Below are positions 32,097 through 42,122 of a stretch of 64,000 nt of DNA, piece by piece. The stretch covers positions 3,472,001 to 3,536,000 of the forward strand of contig NZ_RJVJ01000001.1 of the NCBI RefSeq assembly GCF_003751605.1. Reading direction: 5' to 3'. Under the pieces are notes generated by a model. That model was not told the origin of the DNA and did not search any database. It saw nothing but the letters and a program-made list of their open reading frames with translations. The number at the start of each line of letters is the position of its first letter. Positions within the stretch are counted from its first letter, which is position 1. The position numbers were made by a program, and so were the translations under genes. The stretch comes from Kitasatospora cineracea (lineage in GTDB: Bacteria > Actinomycetota > Actinomycetes > Streptomycetales > Streptomycetaceae).

Positions 32097-34486
32097 CACG
32101 ACCCCTCCACGAGCAGTGCTACCGGCAACTGCCGGAACAGATAAGACAGTTCGACCGATCCGCCGGTGAACCGGCGATCGGTCAGCAGGTCCGTCCAGCG
32201 GCCCGGCGGCAGCTCCAGCACCGTCTCGCGCCAGCCGCCCGCCCGGTGCAGCCCGTACGGCAGCCGGGTCACCGCGCCGAGCACCCGCTCGCCCCGCCCG
32301 AACGCCACCAGGTGCTCGGCGGCCGGTCCGTCCGCCGCCAGCGGCCGGTAGGAGCCCAACGCGCCGGAGCGGCGCAGGTGCAGGGCGGTGGTGGTCAGGT
32401 GCAGCTTCTCCCGGGCCAGGTCGCCCGGCCGCGGCTCCGGCGAGTCGGTCAGCCGCACCGCCAGCGCGCCCAGGTCCACCGGCGCCCGGTTGTCCGGGTC
32501 GACCAGCGTGTACAGCGGCTCCTCGCCGCCCTGGAACACGTCCGGCACGCCCGGCACCAGCAGGTGCAGCAGCGCCGCCGACAGCGAGTTCACCCGGGCG
32601 AACGGCGCGACCAGTCCGACGAACCCGGCGATCCGCGGGCACAGCCCCGGATTGGCCAGCGCCCCCCGCACGTACTGCGCCAGCCAGCCCTCGAATCCGG
32701 CGTCCGGCTCCTTCCACGAGGTGCGCCGCTTCGCCTCCCGCACCGACTTCAGCACCACCTCCAGCAGCCGGTCCTCCGGCACCGGCCAGGCCGCCAGCAG
32801 CGTCTGCCACAGCAGCCAGGCCGTCGAGCGGTCCGCGCACGGCCCCGCCGCCAGCGTCCACGCCGCGCACTCCGCCGCCCACGCCTCCGGCAGCTCCGCC
32901 AGCACCGCGAGCCGGGCCCGGGCGTCCGCGCTGCGCTTGGTGTCGTGCGTGGACAGCGCCGTCATCGCCCCCGGCCACAGCCGCTCCTGCCCGGTGCACC
33001 AGTGGTGGAACTCCGCCACCGACACACCCGGCCGCTCCGGCAGGCCGCCCACCTCGTTCAGCGACAGCAGCGCGTTGAACCGGTAGAACGCGGTGTCCTC
33101 CACGCCCTTGGCCGCCACCGCCGACGCGGTCTGCCCGAACCGGTGGCAGAACTCGTCCCTGGCCGCCGACCGTCCCAGCCGGCCCAGCGCCAGCTCCCGC
33201 ACCAGCCGCTCCGTCCCCGACGCGTCCGCCGGGGCCGCCAGCGCCGCGACGGCCTCCGGCGGGGCCGGCTCGCCCGGCACCACGTACGGCCGGTACACCG
33301 GGTAGTGCGCCAGCAGGTCCTCCAGCGCCCGGCGCACCGCCAGCGGCGAGTGGTCGGCCAGCTCCGGGCCCTCCGCGCAGATCCGCCCGACCAGGCGCAC
33401 CAGCCGGTCGGTCTCCGCCGCCAGCGCCCCGCCCGGCGCGACCATCTCGGCCCGCCCGGCCCGGCCCGCCGCCGCCGGGTCCGCCGCGTCGCCCACGTCC
33501 CGCCGGTAGGCCGCGAACAGCCTCTCCGCGCCCCGCCGGTCGGTCAGCACCCCGTCGATCCGGCGCAGCGCGTCGTACCCCGTCGTCCCCGCGCACGCCC
33601 AGTCCGCGGGCAGCGCCTCGTCCCCCGTCAGGATCTTCTCCACCACCGTGTACGCCCCGCCGGTCGCCCCGGCGAGCCGCCGCAGGTAGCCGCGCGGGTC
33701 GGCCAGCCCATCTGGGTGGTCGATCCGGAAACCGGCCAGCACGCCCTCGCGGTGCAGCCGCAGCAGCACCCCGTGGGTGGCCTCGAACACCTCCGGGACC
33801 TCGACCCGGACGGCGATCAGGTCGTTGACGGTGAAGAACCGCCGGTAGTTGACCTGCTCGTCGGCCAGCTGCCACCAGCACAGCCGGTACCACTGCCGCT
33901 CCAGCAGCTCCGCCAGCGGCAGGTGCGCGGTGCCGGGCCGCAGCGGGAACTCGTGCTCGTGGTAGCGCAGCACCTCCCCGTCCACCACCAGCTGCTCCAG
34001 CACCGCGCCCAGCCGGTCGCCCAGCAGCGGCAGCAGCAGCCGCCCGCGCTCCGGCGCGTCCACCGGGCCCGGCTGGGCGGACCAGTCGATGTCGAACCAG
34101 GCCGCGAACGGGTCGTCCGGGCCGTTCTTCAGCACCTCCCACAGCGGCCCGTTGAGCCGCTCCGGCACCGGCAGCGCCATGTGGTTCGGCACCACGTCCG
34201 CGATCAGCGCCAGCCCGTGCGCCGCCGCCTCCGCGGCCAGCTCGCGCAGCGCCCCCTCGCCGCCCAGCTGCTCGCTGATCCGGCTGTGGTCGAGCGTGTC
34301 GTACCCGTGCGTCGAGCCCGCCACCGCCTCCAGCAGCGGCGACAGGTGCAGGTGCGAGACCCCCAGCGCGGCCAGGTACGGCACCGCCCGGCGGGCGTCG
34401 TGCAGGGTGAACCCCGGCTGCAGCTGGAGCCGGTAGCTGGCCGTCGGGGCATCGGCAGTCTCGGGGCGTGCGGCGGCGGACGTCAT
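32096..34486 (-). CDS. treY: Malto-oligosyltrehalose synthase
   Basis: GH13 isomerase that turns the terminal alpha-1,4 bond of a maltodextrin into the alpha-1,1 bond of trehalose, 796 residues, in the family range of about 700-830. The start matches the family closely: ASYRLQLQPGFTLHDARRAVPYL, then SHLHLSPLLEAVAGSTHGYD. Further motifs are LIADVVPNHMAL, VLAGFRIDHPDGLADPRGYL with the nucleophile Asp, VEKILTGDEALP with the acid/base Glu and LSTHDTKRSADARAR. It is translated before treZ, with overlapping stop and start. The enzyme is cytoplasmic. Confidence 0.95.
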   Translation of the reverse strand: MTSAAARPETADAPTASYRLQLQPGFTLHDARRAVPYLAALGVSHLHLSPLLEAVAGSTHGYDTLDHSRISEQLGGEGALRELAAEAAAHGLALIADVVPNHMALPVPERLNGPLWEVLKNGPDDPFAAWFDIDWSAQPGPVDAPERGRLLLPLLGDRLGAVLEQLVVDGEVLRYHEHEFPLRPGTAHLPLAELLERQWYRLCWWQLADEQVNYRRFFTVNDLIAVRVEVPEVFEATHGVLLRLHREGVLAGFRIDHPDGLADPRGYLRRLAGATGGAYTVVEKILTGDEALPADWACAGTTGYDALRRIDGVLTDRRGAERLFAAYRRDVGDAADPAAAGRAGRAEMVAPGGALAAETDRLVRLVGRICAEGPELADHSPLAVRRALEDLLAHYPVYRPYVVPGEPAPPEAVAALAAPADASGTERLVRELALGRLGRSAARDEFCHRFGQTASAVAAKGVEDTAFYRFNALLSLNEVGGLPERPGVSVAEFHHWCTGQERLWPGAMTALSTHDTKRSADARARLAVLAELPEAWAAECAAWTLAAGPCADRSTAWLLWQTLLAAWPVPEDRLLEVVLKSVREAKRRTSWKEPDAGFEGWLAQYVRGALANPGLCPRIAGFVGLVAPFARVNSLSAALLHLLVPGVPDVFQGGEEPLYTLVDPDNRAPVDLGALAVRLTDSPEPRPGDLAREKLHLTTTALHLRRSGALGSYRPLAADGPAAEHLVAFGRGERVLGAVTRLPYGLHRAGGWRETVLELPPGRWTDLLTDRRFTGGSVELSYLFRQLPVALLVEGS

Positions 34487-34547
34487 ACCCGGATGCCTAC
34501 CCGAGGCGCCCCGGGGATACCGCCCGCACTGCGCCGAACGGGCCGGT

Positions 34548-35390
34548 TCAGACCGGATCGGGCTCCACCGCCCCCTCCTCCGCCAGCGCCCGCGCCGCCG
34601 CCAGCTCCGCCGCCTCCCCGGCCAGCGCCGCCTCCACCATCGCGTACGCGTCCGGCCCCACCGGGACCCGCACCGGGCCGGCCGGCGCCGCGACGGCCCG
34701 AAGCACCAGCTCCGCGAACGCCTCGGGCCGGTTCAGCTCCGCGTCCCCGGCCATGCCGCGCAGCGCCCGGTGCATCGGCTCCAGCGTCCGCCCGTACTCC
34801 GGCAGCTTCACCGCCGTCTCGGCCAGCGAGTTCCCGTACGAGGTGGCGAACCCGCCCGGCTCGACCACCGTCACCCGCACCCCGAACGGCGCGGCCTCCG
34901 CCGCCAGCGCCAGGCTCATCCCCTCCAGCGCGAACTTCCCCGCCACGTACGCCCCCAGCCCGGGGAAGGCCATCCGGCCGCCCACCGAGGAGACGTTCAC
35001 CACGTGCCCGCCGCCCTGCGCCCGCATCAGCGGCAGCACCAGCCGCGCCAGCCGCCACGGCGCCACCGCCAGCACCTCCAGCTGCTCGCGCAGCTCCGCG
35101 TCCGAGACCTCCTCCACCGCCCCGAACAGGCCCACCCCGGCGTTGTTCACCAGCACGTCCACCCCGCCCAGGCGCTCCCGGGCCAGCTCCACCGCCGCCG
35201 CGCAGTCCGCGGCGCTGCGCAGCTCCAGCCGGGCCGGTACCACCCGCCCCGGGAACCGGGCCGCCAGCGCGTCCAGCGGCGAGGCCCCCCGGCTGGTCGC
35301 CACGATCCGGTCCCCACCCGCCGCCACCGCCCGCGCCAGCGCCAGCCCCAACCCCGACGAACATCCGGTCACCAACCACCGACGAGACAC
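34548..35390 (-). CDS. Short-chain dehydrogenase/reductase
   Basis: NAD(P)-dependent SDR of 280 residues. The cofactor site is VTGCSSGLGLALA near the N-terminus and NNAG follows at about residue 85. The catalytic triad appears as Ser in VVNVSSVGG and the YVAGK motif in GLGAYVAGKFALEG. The first Rossmann turn with ATSRG suggests NADP. The C-terminal substrate part is not diagnostic. The GTG start at 35390 has GGGGG seven bases upstream. The gene sits between treY and glgX on the same strand, breaking the trehalose cluster, but shows no sugar-specific feature, so its role there is open. Confidence 0.88.
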   Translation of the reverse strand: MSRRWLVTGCSSGLGLALARAVAAGGDRIVATSRGASPLDALAARFPGRVVPARLELRSAADCAAAVELARERLGGVDVLVNNAGVGLFGAVEEVSDAELREQLEVLAVAPWRLARLVLPLMRAQGGGHVVNVSSVGGRMAFPGLGAYVAGKFALEGMSLALAAEAAPFGVRVTVVEPGGFATSYGNSLAETAVKLPEYGRTLEPMHRALRGMAGDAELNRPEAFAELVLRAVAAPAGPVRVPVGPDAYAMVEAALAGEAAELAAARALAEEGAVEPDPV

Positions 35391-35450
35391 TTCGTACCCC
35401 CTCTGGTCTGCGGTTCCGCAGTGCGGAGGGGACTACCCGGCCCGGCCCGG

Positions 35451-35471
35451 CCCCAGACCTGAAGGTCGGGG
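35451..35471 (-). terminator. Small hairpin downstream of glgX
   Basis: CCCC-A-GACC pairs with GGTC-GGGG around TGAA, with one bulged A. It lies 20 bases past the glgX stop on the minus strand, before the SDR gene, so it could reduce read-through. No T run is present. Confidence 0.4.
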
Positions 35472-35490
35472 ACGAACCGGAGCACGGGGG

Positions 35491-37599
<2,109 letters not shown>

Positions 37600-37995
37600 G
37601 TGACCTCAACTTCCTTGTGCCAGACGCGAACTGGCGCTCCTACGGGGGTTTCCCGGCGGAGCGCCCGGCCATGTGCGGGGCGGCAACCAGGTGACGCACG
37701 GCACACCCGCATACTCCCCGGCGGCGGCCCGAACTCCCCGCCCATCCGCGCGTGGTTCGCCCGAACGGGTGTCCCGGCGGGCCGGGTCGTCGGCGCGGCG
37801 TGGCCGGGCGGTGACGGACCGTCGGGGACGGGCCCGCTTGCTGTCAAGAGGGCTGCGGCCCGGCGGCGGCGGGCGATACCCTTGATCGACAGGCCCTGGG
37901 CCCCGGCCCGCGCGGCGTGCGACCAGGGCCGTGCTGGAGGGATTCAGCGGACGCACCGTCACCCGGAGGGCGGCGGACGAGAGGTGAGGTAGCGG
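37600..37995. other. Divergent intergenic region with an operator-like dyad
   Basis: This gap separates glgX from the SAV2148-type gene. I see no gene in it. At 37832-37853 the arms GCCC-G-CTTG and CAAG-A-GGGC surround CTGT, a 22-bp dyad with one mismatch. On the minus strand the same place reads TTGACA, a perfect -35 motif toward glgX, but no matching -10 follows. The dyad may control one or both genes. Confidence 0.45.
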
Positions 37996-39243
37996 ATGGG
38001 GTTCCCCGCCGGCGGCGACGGCACGGACCCGCGGGCCGGCAGCAGCGAGGCCCCGACGCTGGTCGTCCGCGGCGGCCGCGGCCCGCTGCCCCCGCAGCCC
38101 GGCTCCGCCGAGGGGATCCCGCCCGCCTGGGCCGCCGACCAGTGGGACGACGCCTACCGCCGGGTCCGGCTGGCCGGCCGCGCCTACGTCTGGCTCAACC
38201 TGGTCGAGCAGCGGCTGCGCGCCCTGGTCGACGAGGTGCTGCGCCCGGTCTACGCGCCCGCGCACGGCGAGGAGTGGGTCACCGCCGCCGCCGGCCCGGC
38301 CGGCGAGGAGTGGGTGCACCGGGCCGCGGCCGTCCGCGAGGTCTCCCGCCGCAAGGGCTACCTGCTCGACCCGGCGGACGACGACCCGCTGGTCTTCCTC
38401 ACCCTGCCGCAGCTGCGCGAACTGATGGTGCAGCACTGGCCGTGCTTCGAACCGCACCTGGTGGACCGCCGGGAGATCGAACTGGCCCTCGACGAGCTGG
38501 AGGTCGCCCGGCACGTGGTCTCCCGCAACCGGGCCCTGTCGCAGACCGTCCTCGACCAGACCGAGCGGGCCGCCGCCCGGCTGCTCGCCCTGCTCGACGG
38601 CGCGCACGGCGGCGTCCCCGCCGACGTGGTCGAGGAGCTCGTGGCCGGCCGCTACGCCGACGTGGTCGCGGTGCACGCCGACCGGGTCCGCCTCCAGCGC
38701 GACCTGCCGGTCGAGGACCTGCTCGACGGGGCCCGGCGGCTCGACGCGGTCGGCATCGGCCTGGGCATGCTCTGCCAGAACTACACCGGCAAGCGGCTGG
38801 TCCGCCTCGCCTCCGAGGGCTGCCGGGTGCGGCTGCTGTTCCTCAACCCGGCGAGCAGCGCGGTGCGCCGCCGCGAACGCGAACTGGGCATCGGACGCGG
38901 CGAGTTGGGGCGCGCGGTGGAGATGAACATCATGCACGTGCGACGGGTCCGGGCCCGGCTGCGGGACCAGGGCGGCTTCGAGATCCGGGTCTTCGACGAA
39001 CTGCCCCGGTTCACCGCGTACCTGGTCGAGGGGCCGCGCACCACCGGCGCCGGCGGCCGCCGCCGCTCCACCGACCTCGGCGTCGTCCAGCCCTACCTGC
39101 GCCGGGCCCGCGGCATCGAGTCGCCCGCACTGGTGCTGCGCGGCGGCGCCGGACAGGAGTCCGGCGGCACCGAACCCGGGCTGCTGGAGGTCTACCGCGA
39201 GGAGTTCGAGGACCTGTGGGCGGACTCCCGGCCGGTGTCCTAG
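37996..39243 (+). CDS. SAV2148-family HEPN-domain protein
   Basis: A 415-residue protein that I recognise as the conserved streptomycete family named after SAV2148. After a 45-residue Gly/Pro-rich start, a helical region from about 60 to 130 (WDDAYRRVRLAGRAYVWLNL, EQRLRALVDEVLRPVY) matches the HEPN-type four-helix arrangement. The second half, from about 230 (LDAVGIGLGMLCQNYTGKRL, RVRLLFLNPASSAVRRRE, FEIRVFDELPRFTAYLVEGP), resembles a phospholipase D-like domain but lacks the HKD motif. The typical HEPN RNase motif R-x4-6-H is not evident. Its job is unknown. It is followed by a DnaQ-like exonuclease gene 126 bases away. Confidence 0.8.
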   Translation: MGFPAGGDGTDPRAGSSEAPTLVVRGGRGPLPPQPGSAEGIPPAWAADQWDDAYRRVRLAGRAYVWLNLVEQRLRALVDEVLRPVYAPAHGEEWVTAAAGPAGEEWVHRAAAVREVSRRKGYLLDPADDDPLVFLTLPQLRELMVQHWPCFEPHLVDRREIELALDELEVARHVVSRNRALSQTVLDQTERAAARLLALLDGAHGGVPADVVEELVAGRYADVVAVHADRVRLQRDLPVEDLLDGARRLDAVGIGLGMLCQNYTGKRLVRLASEGCRVRLLFLNPASSAVRRRERELGIGRGELGRAVEMNIMHVRRVRARLRDQGGFEIRVFDELPRFTAYLVEGPRTTGAGGRRRSTDLGVVQPYLRRARGIESPALVLRGGAGQESGGTEPGLLEVYREEFEDLWADSRPVS

Positions 39244-39369
39244 GGCGCGTCCGGGGCCGGGCCCCGGCGGTTGGCCGCCCCGCCGCCGGGCAGGAGTGCC
39301 GCGGGCGCTGTCACTGCGCCGCGCGATGATGGACCCACCTTGGCAGTGCTGACGGAAGGACACACCCCC

Positions 39370-40074
39370 ATGACCTGGTGGAAGGGGCCGCTCACCGGTT
39401 TCGACCTGGAGACCACCGGCACCGACCCGGAGGAGGCCCGGATCGTCACCGCCGCCGTGGTCGACACCCGCGGAGCCGGCGTCGAGCGCGCCACCACCTG
39501 GCTGGTCGACCCGGGCGTCCCGATACCCGCCGAGGCCGCCGCGATCCACGGCATCACCGACGCCGAGGCCCGCGCGCACGGCCGTCCCGCCGCCGAGGCG
39601 GTCGAGGAGATCGCCCGCGCCCTGGCCGAACGGCTGGCCGCCGGGCGGCCCGTGGTCGCCTTCAACGCCCCGTTCGACCTCTCGCTGCTGGAGGCCGAAC
39701 TGCGCCGCCACGCCCTGCCCACGCTGGCCGACCGCCTCGGTGGCCCGGTCACCCCGGTGGTCGACGCGATGGTCGTCGACCGCGCCCTGGACAAGTACCG
39801 CAAGGGCTCGCGCACCCTGCAGCGGGTCTGCGAGGTCTACGGCGTCGAACTGCGCGACGCGCACGAGGCCGGCAGCGACGCACTGGCCGCCGTCCGGGTC
39901 GCCGTCGCGCTCGGCCGCCGGTACCCGCAGGCCGGCGACCTGCCGCTGGACGAACTGCACCGGCGCCAGGTCGGCTGGTACCGGGACTGGGCGGTCGACC
40001 TGCAGAGCTGGCTGCGCCGCAAGGACCCGGCGGCCGTGGTCGACCCGCGCTGGCCGCTCAAGGAGGCGTCCTGA
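39370..40074 (+). CDS. DnaQ-like 3'-5' exonuclease
   Basis: A 234-residue DEDDh exonuclease. The first motif is GFDLETTGTDPEEARIV, with Asp and Glu as metal ligands. The second is VAFNAPFDLSLLEAELRR and the third is HEAGSDALAAVRV, in which His and Asp complete the site. The C-terminal WYRDWAVDLQSWLRRKDP is conserved in actinobacterial homologues of this subgroup. It resembles the epsilon subunit of DNA polymerase III but has no polymerase-binding tail, so proofreading or RNA trimming are both possible. The ATG at 39370 starts directly before the exonuclease motif; the open frame continues upstream to 39271 without homology. Confidence 0.9.
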   Translation: MTWWKGPLTGFDLETTGTDPEEARIVTAAVVDTRGAGVERATTWLVDPGVPIPAEAAAIHGITDAEARAHGRPAAEAVEEIARALAERLAAGRPVVAFNAPFDLSLLEAELRRHALPTLADRLGGPVTPVVDAMVVDRALDKYRKGSRTLQRVCEVYGVELRDAHEAGSDALAAVRVAVALGRRYPQAGDLPLDELHRRQVGWYRDWAVDLQSWLRRKDPAAVVDPRWPLKEAS

Positions 40075-40093
40075 CCGCCGCGGTGACCTGCCG

Positions 40094-41089
40094 TCAGGAC
40101 TGCGGGAAGTCGAAGGCGTAGCCCTGCGCGACCATCCACGGCAGCAGCTGCTTGAGCGCGGCCACGGTCTGGCTGCGGTCGCCGCCGCCGTCGTGCATCA
40201 GCACCACCCCGCCCGGGCGCAGGTTCTGCTGCACGTTGGAGACGATCGCCTGCACGCCCGGGCGCGACCAGTCGCGCGGGTCGACCGTCCAGCCCAGCGA
40301 CTTCATGCCCAGGTCGGCGCCGATCCGCTCGTTCTCGGCGGTGAAGTCACCGCCCGGGGCGCGCCACCAGGTGATCGTCGGGCTGTTGCCCGCCGCGTTC
40401 TCGATCATCGACTTGGCGTCGGCGATCTCCGCGACCTGCTGCTCGTGCGGGCGGGTGTGCATCGGCTGCGGGTGGTCCACGGTGTGGTCGCACAGCCGGT
40501 GGCCCTCGGCGAGGATCCGCTGCACGGCCGCCGGGCGGGTCTTCGCGTTGTCGCCGATCTCGCAGAAGGTGGCCTTCGCGCCGTACTGCGCCAGCAGGTC
40601 CAGCACCTGCCCGGTGGCCGGGCCCGGGCCGTCGTCGAAGGTCAGCGCGACCGTCCTGCCGCCCGAGGCGGTGTGCCGCAGCACCCCGGTGGCCGGGGCG
40701 TGCGAGGAGGGCTGCGAGGGGGTGGCGGCGGCGGTGCTGCCGGAGGGCTGCGAGGGGACCGCGGTGGTCCGCGGCGCGGACGGGGTGGGGGAGGCGTACG
40801 GGGAGGCCGGCGCGGTGCTGCTCGCGGACGGCTCGGGGGTGCGGTCGGGCGCGGTCGGGGTCTCCGTGCCCTCGCCCGGGGTGGGTCGGGCCGCGACCGA
40901 GGGAGTCCCGCCCGCCGCGCCGGTCGTGCCCGTGCTCGCGCTCGGCACGGCCGGGCGGTGCGCGGCGTCCCCCGCCGCGGAGGGGGAGCCCTGCGCGCCG
41001 CACGCCACCAGCAGGGCGGACGTGCCGAGCAGCGCCGAGGCACCCAGCAGGAGAGAACGACGGGGGGCGGGTATGCGGGACTTCACCAT
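40094..41089 (-). CDS. Polysaccharide deacetylase family lipoprotein
   Basis: A 331-residue secreted lipoprotein of carbohydrate esterase family 4. A basic start and hydrophobic core end in LLVAC, with Cys30 as lipid site. A 100-residue Thr/Pro/Ser-rich linker spans the wall. The NodB domain (about 140-331) shows motif 1 TFDDGPG, motif 2 HTVDHP with the two metal-binding His, motif 3 WWRAPGGDF, and motif 5 LMHDGGG. These fit removal of acetyl groups from peptidoglycan or chitin-like polymers at the cell surface. The ATG at 41089 is preceded by AGGAG. A long hairpin lies directly upstream of the ribosome site. Confidence 0.92.
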   Translation of the reverse strand: MVKSRIPAPRRSLLLGASALLGTSALLVACGAQGSPSAAGDAAHRPAVPSASTGTTGAAGGTPSVAARPTPGEGTETPTAPDRTPEPSASSTAPASPYASPTPSAPRTTAVPSQPSGSTAAATPSQPSSHAPATGVLRHTASGGRTVALTFDDGPGPATGQVLDLLAQYGAKATFCEIGDNAKTRPAAVQRILAEGHRLCDHTVDHPQPMHTRPHEQQVAEIADAKSMIENAAGNSPTITWWRAPGGDFTAENERIGADLGMKSLGWTVDPRDWSRPGVQAIVSNVQQNLRPGGVVLMHDGGGDRSQTVAALKQLLPWMVAQGYAFDFPQS

Positions 41090-41103
41090 GGGGCGACTCC
41101 TGA

Positions 41104-41145
41104 CGTCGTACCGGCCGCCTCGGGGGCGGGGCGTCCGGTACGACG
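41104..41145 (-). terminator. Nested hairpin between phosphotransferase and deacetylase genes
   Basis: An 11-bp perfect stem, CGTCGTACCGG at 41104-41114 with CCGGTACGACG at 41135-41145, encloses a further stem CCGCC-TCGGG-GGCGG. On the minus strand it follows the phosphotransferase stop and precedes the deacetylase ribosome site by only a few bases. It could end the first transcript or control the second. Confidence 0.6.
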
Positions 41146-41213
41146 CCAGGCACGAGCGGGGTGGTTCCGTCCGGATGTGCGCTGCGCCACACGGCGGGCA
41201 CGGACGGAAGCGG

Positions 41214-42092
41214 TCAGAACGCGAACCAGCGTACTGCCGTCGCCCCGTCGCGCAGGGAGTCCACCCGGCGGCGGAACTCGGCGCCCGCGGCCGGGTTCCC
41301 GGCCGCCTGCTGGGCCACCCACGCGGCGCTCGCGGTCTCCCGGGCGCCGCGCAGCACCGCGAAGCCGGGCCACCCGCGCACGTCCCAGCCGTAGGCGGCG
41401 TGGAACGCGTCGACCTCCTCGGCCGGTACGCCGTAGCGGTCCTGACTGAGCGCCAGCACCACCAGGTCGTGCTCGCGCAGGTCCGCGGCCGTGTACTCCA
41501 GGTCGAGCAGCACCGGGCCGTCCGCGGTGACGTGCACGTTGCGCGGCAGCGCGTCGCCGTGGATCGGGCCGGGGGGCAGGACGGGGTCCAGTCCGGCGAT
41601 CGCGGTGACAAAGCTCTCTTTCCGGACACGGAGGAAGTCCGCGTCGGCCGGGTCGACGTGGCCCGCCGCGGCGGCCAGCCAGCTGTCCACCGGCGCCAGC
41701 AGGTCGCGCCGGCCCAGCGGGACGGGGGCCGCGGGCAGCGCGTGCAGCGCCGTCAGCAGCGGTGCCAGGTCGACCGGCCGGGCCGGGCGGACGGCCGCGG
41801 GCAGCCGGTGCCACCACGTCACCGGGTGCCCCTGCGCCACCGCGACGGCCGCCGCGGCCGGGCGCACCACCGGCACCCCGGCGCCGTCCAGCCACGAGGC
41901 CAGCGCCAGCTCGCGCTCGGCCCGGGCCGCCTCCCCGGGCGTGCGGCCGACCTTGGCCACCAGGCCCTCGGCGGGCAGCTCGAAGACGGCGTTCTGCCCG
42001 AGCGCGAGCAGCGCCGCCCCGGCCGGGTCGATCCCGGCCGGGGCGGCTGCTTCCTGCAGGAGGGCCAGCGCCCTCGGTTCGTCGAAGATCAC
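41214..42092 (-). CDS. Phosphotransferase family protein (aminoglycoside phosphotransferase-like)
   Basis: A 292-residue kinase-fold protein of the APH/choline kinase group. Residues 40-60 show the nucleotide strand (NAVFELPAEGLVAKVGR). The catalytic loop is PIHGDALPRNVHV, with the Asp as base and Asn as metal ligand, and VLLDLEYTA is the second metal-binding motif (usually DxD, here DLE). Family members phosphorylate small hydroxyl compounds including some antibiotics, but many streptomycete paralogues have no known substrate. The start is a GTG at 42092 with no strong ribosome site. It lies 30 bases downstream of an MMPL transporter gene on the same strand and may be cotranscribed with it. 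Confidence 0.83.
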   Translation of the reverse strand: MIFDEPRALALLQEAAAPAGIDPAGAALLALGQNAVFELPAEGLVAKVGRTPGEAARAERELALASWLDGAGVPVVRPAAAAVAVAQGHPVTWWHRLPAAVRPARPVDLAPLLTALHALPAAPVPLGRRDLLAPVDSWLAAAAGHVDPADADFLRVRKESFVTAIAGLDPVLPPGPIHGDALPRNVHVTADGPVLLDLEYTAADLREHDLVVLALSQDRYGVPAEEVDAFHAAYGWDVRGWPGFAVLRGARETASAAWVAQQAAGNPAAGAEFRRRVDSLRDGATAVRWFAF

Positions 42093-42122
42093 CCGTCCAT
42101 TGTCGGGGAACCTCCCCGGGAC

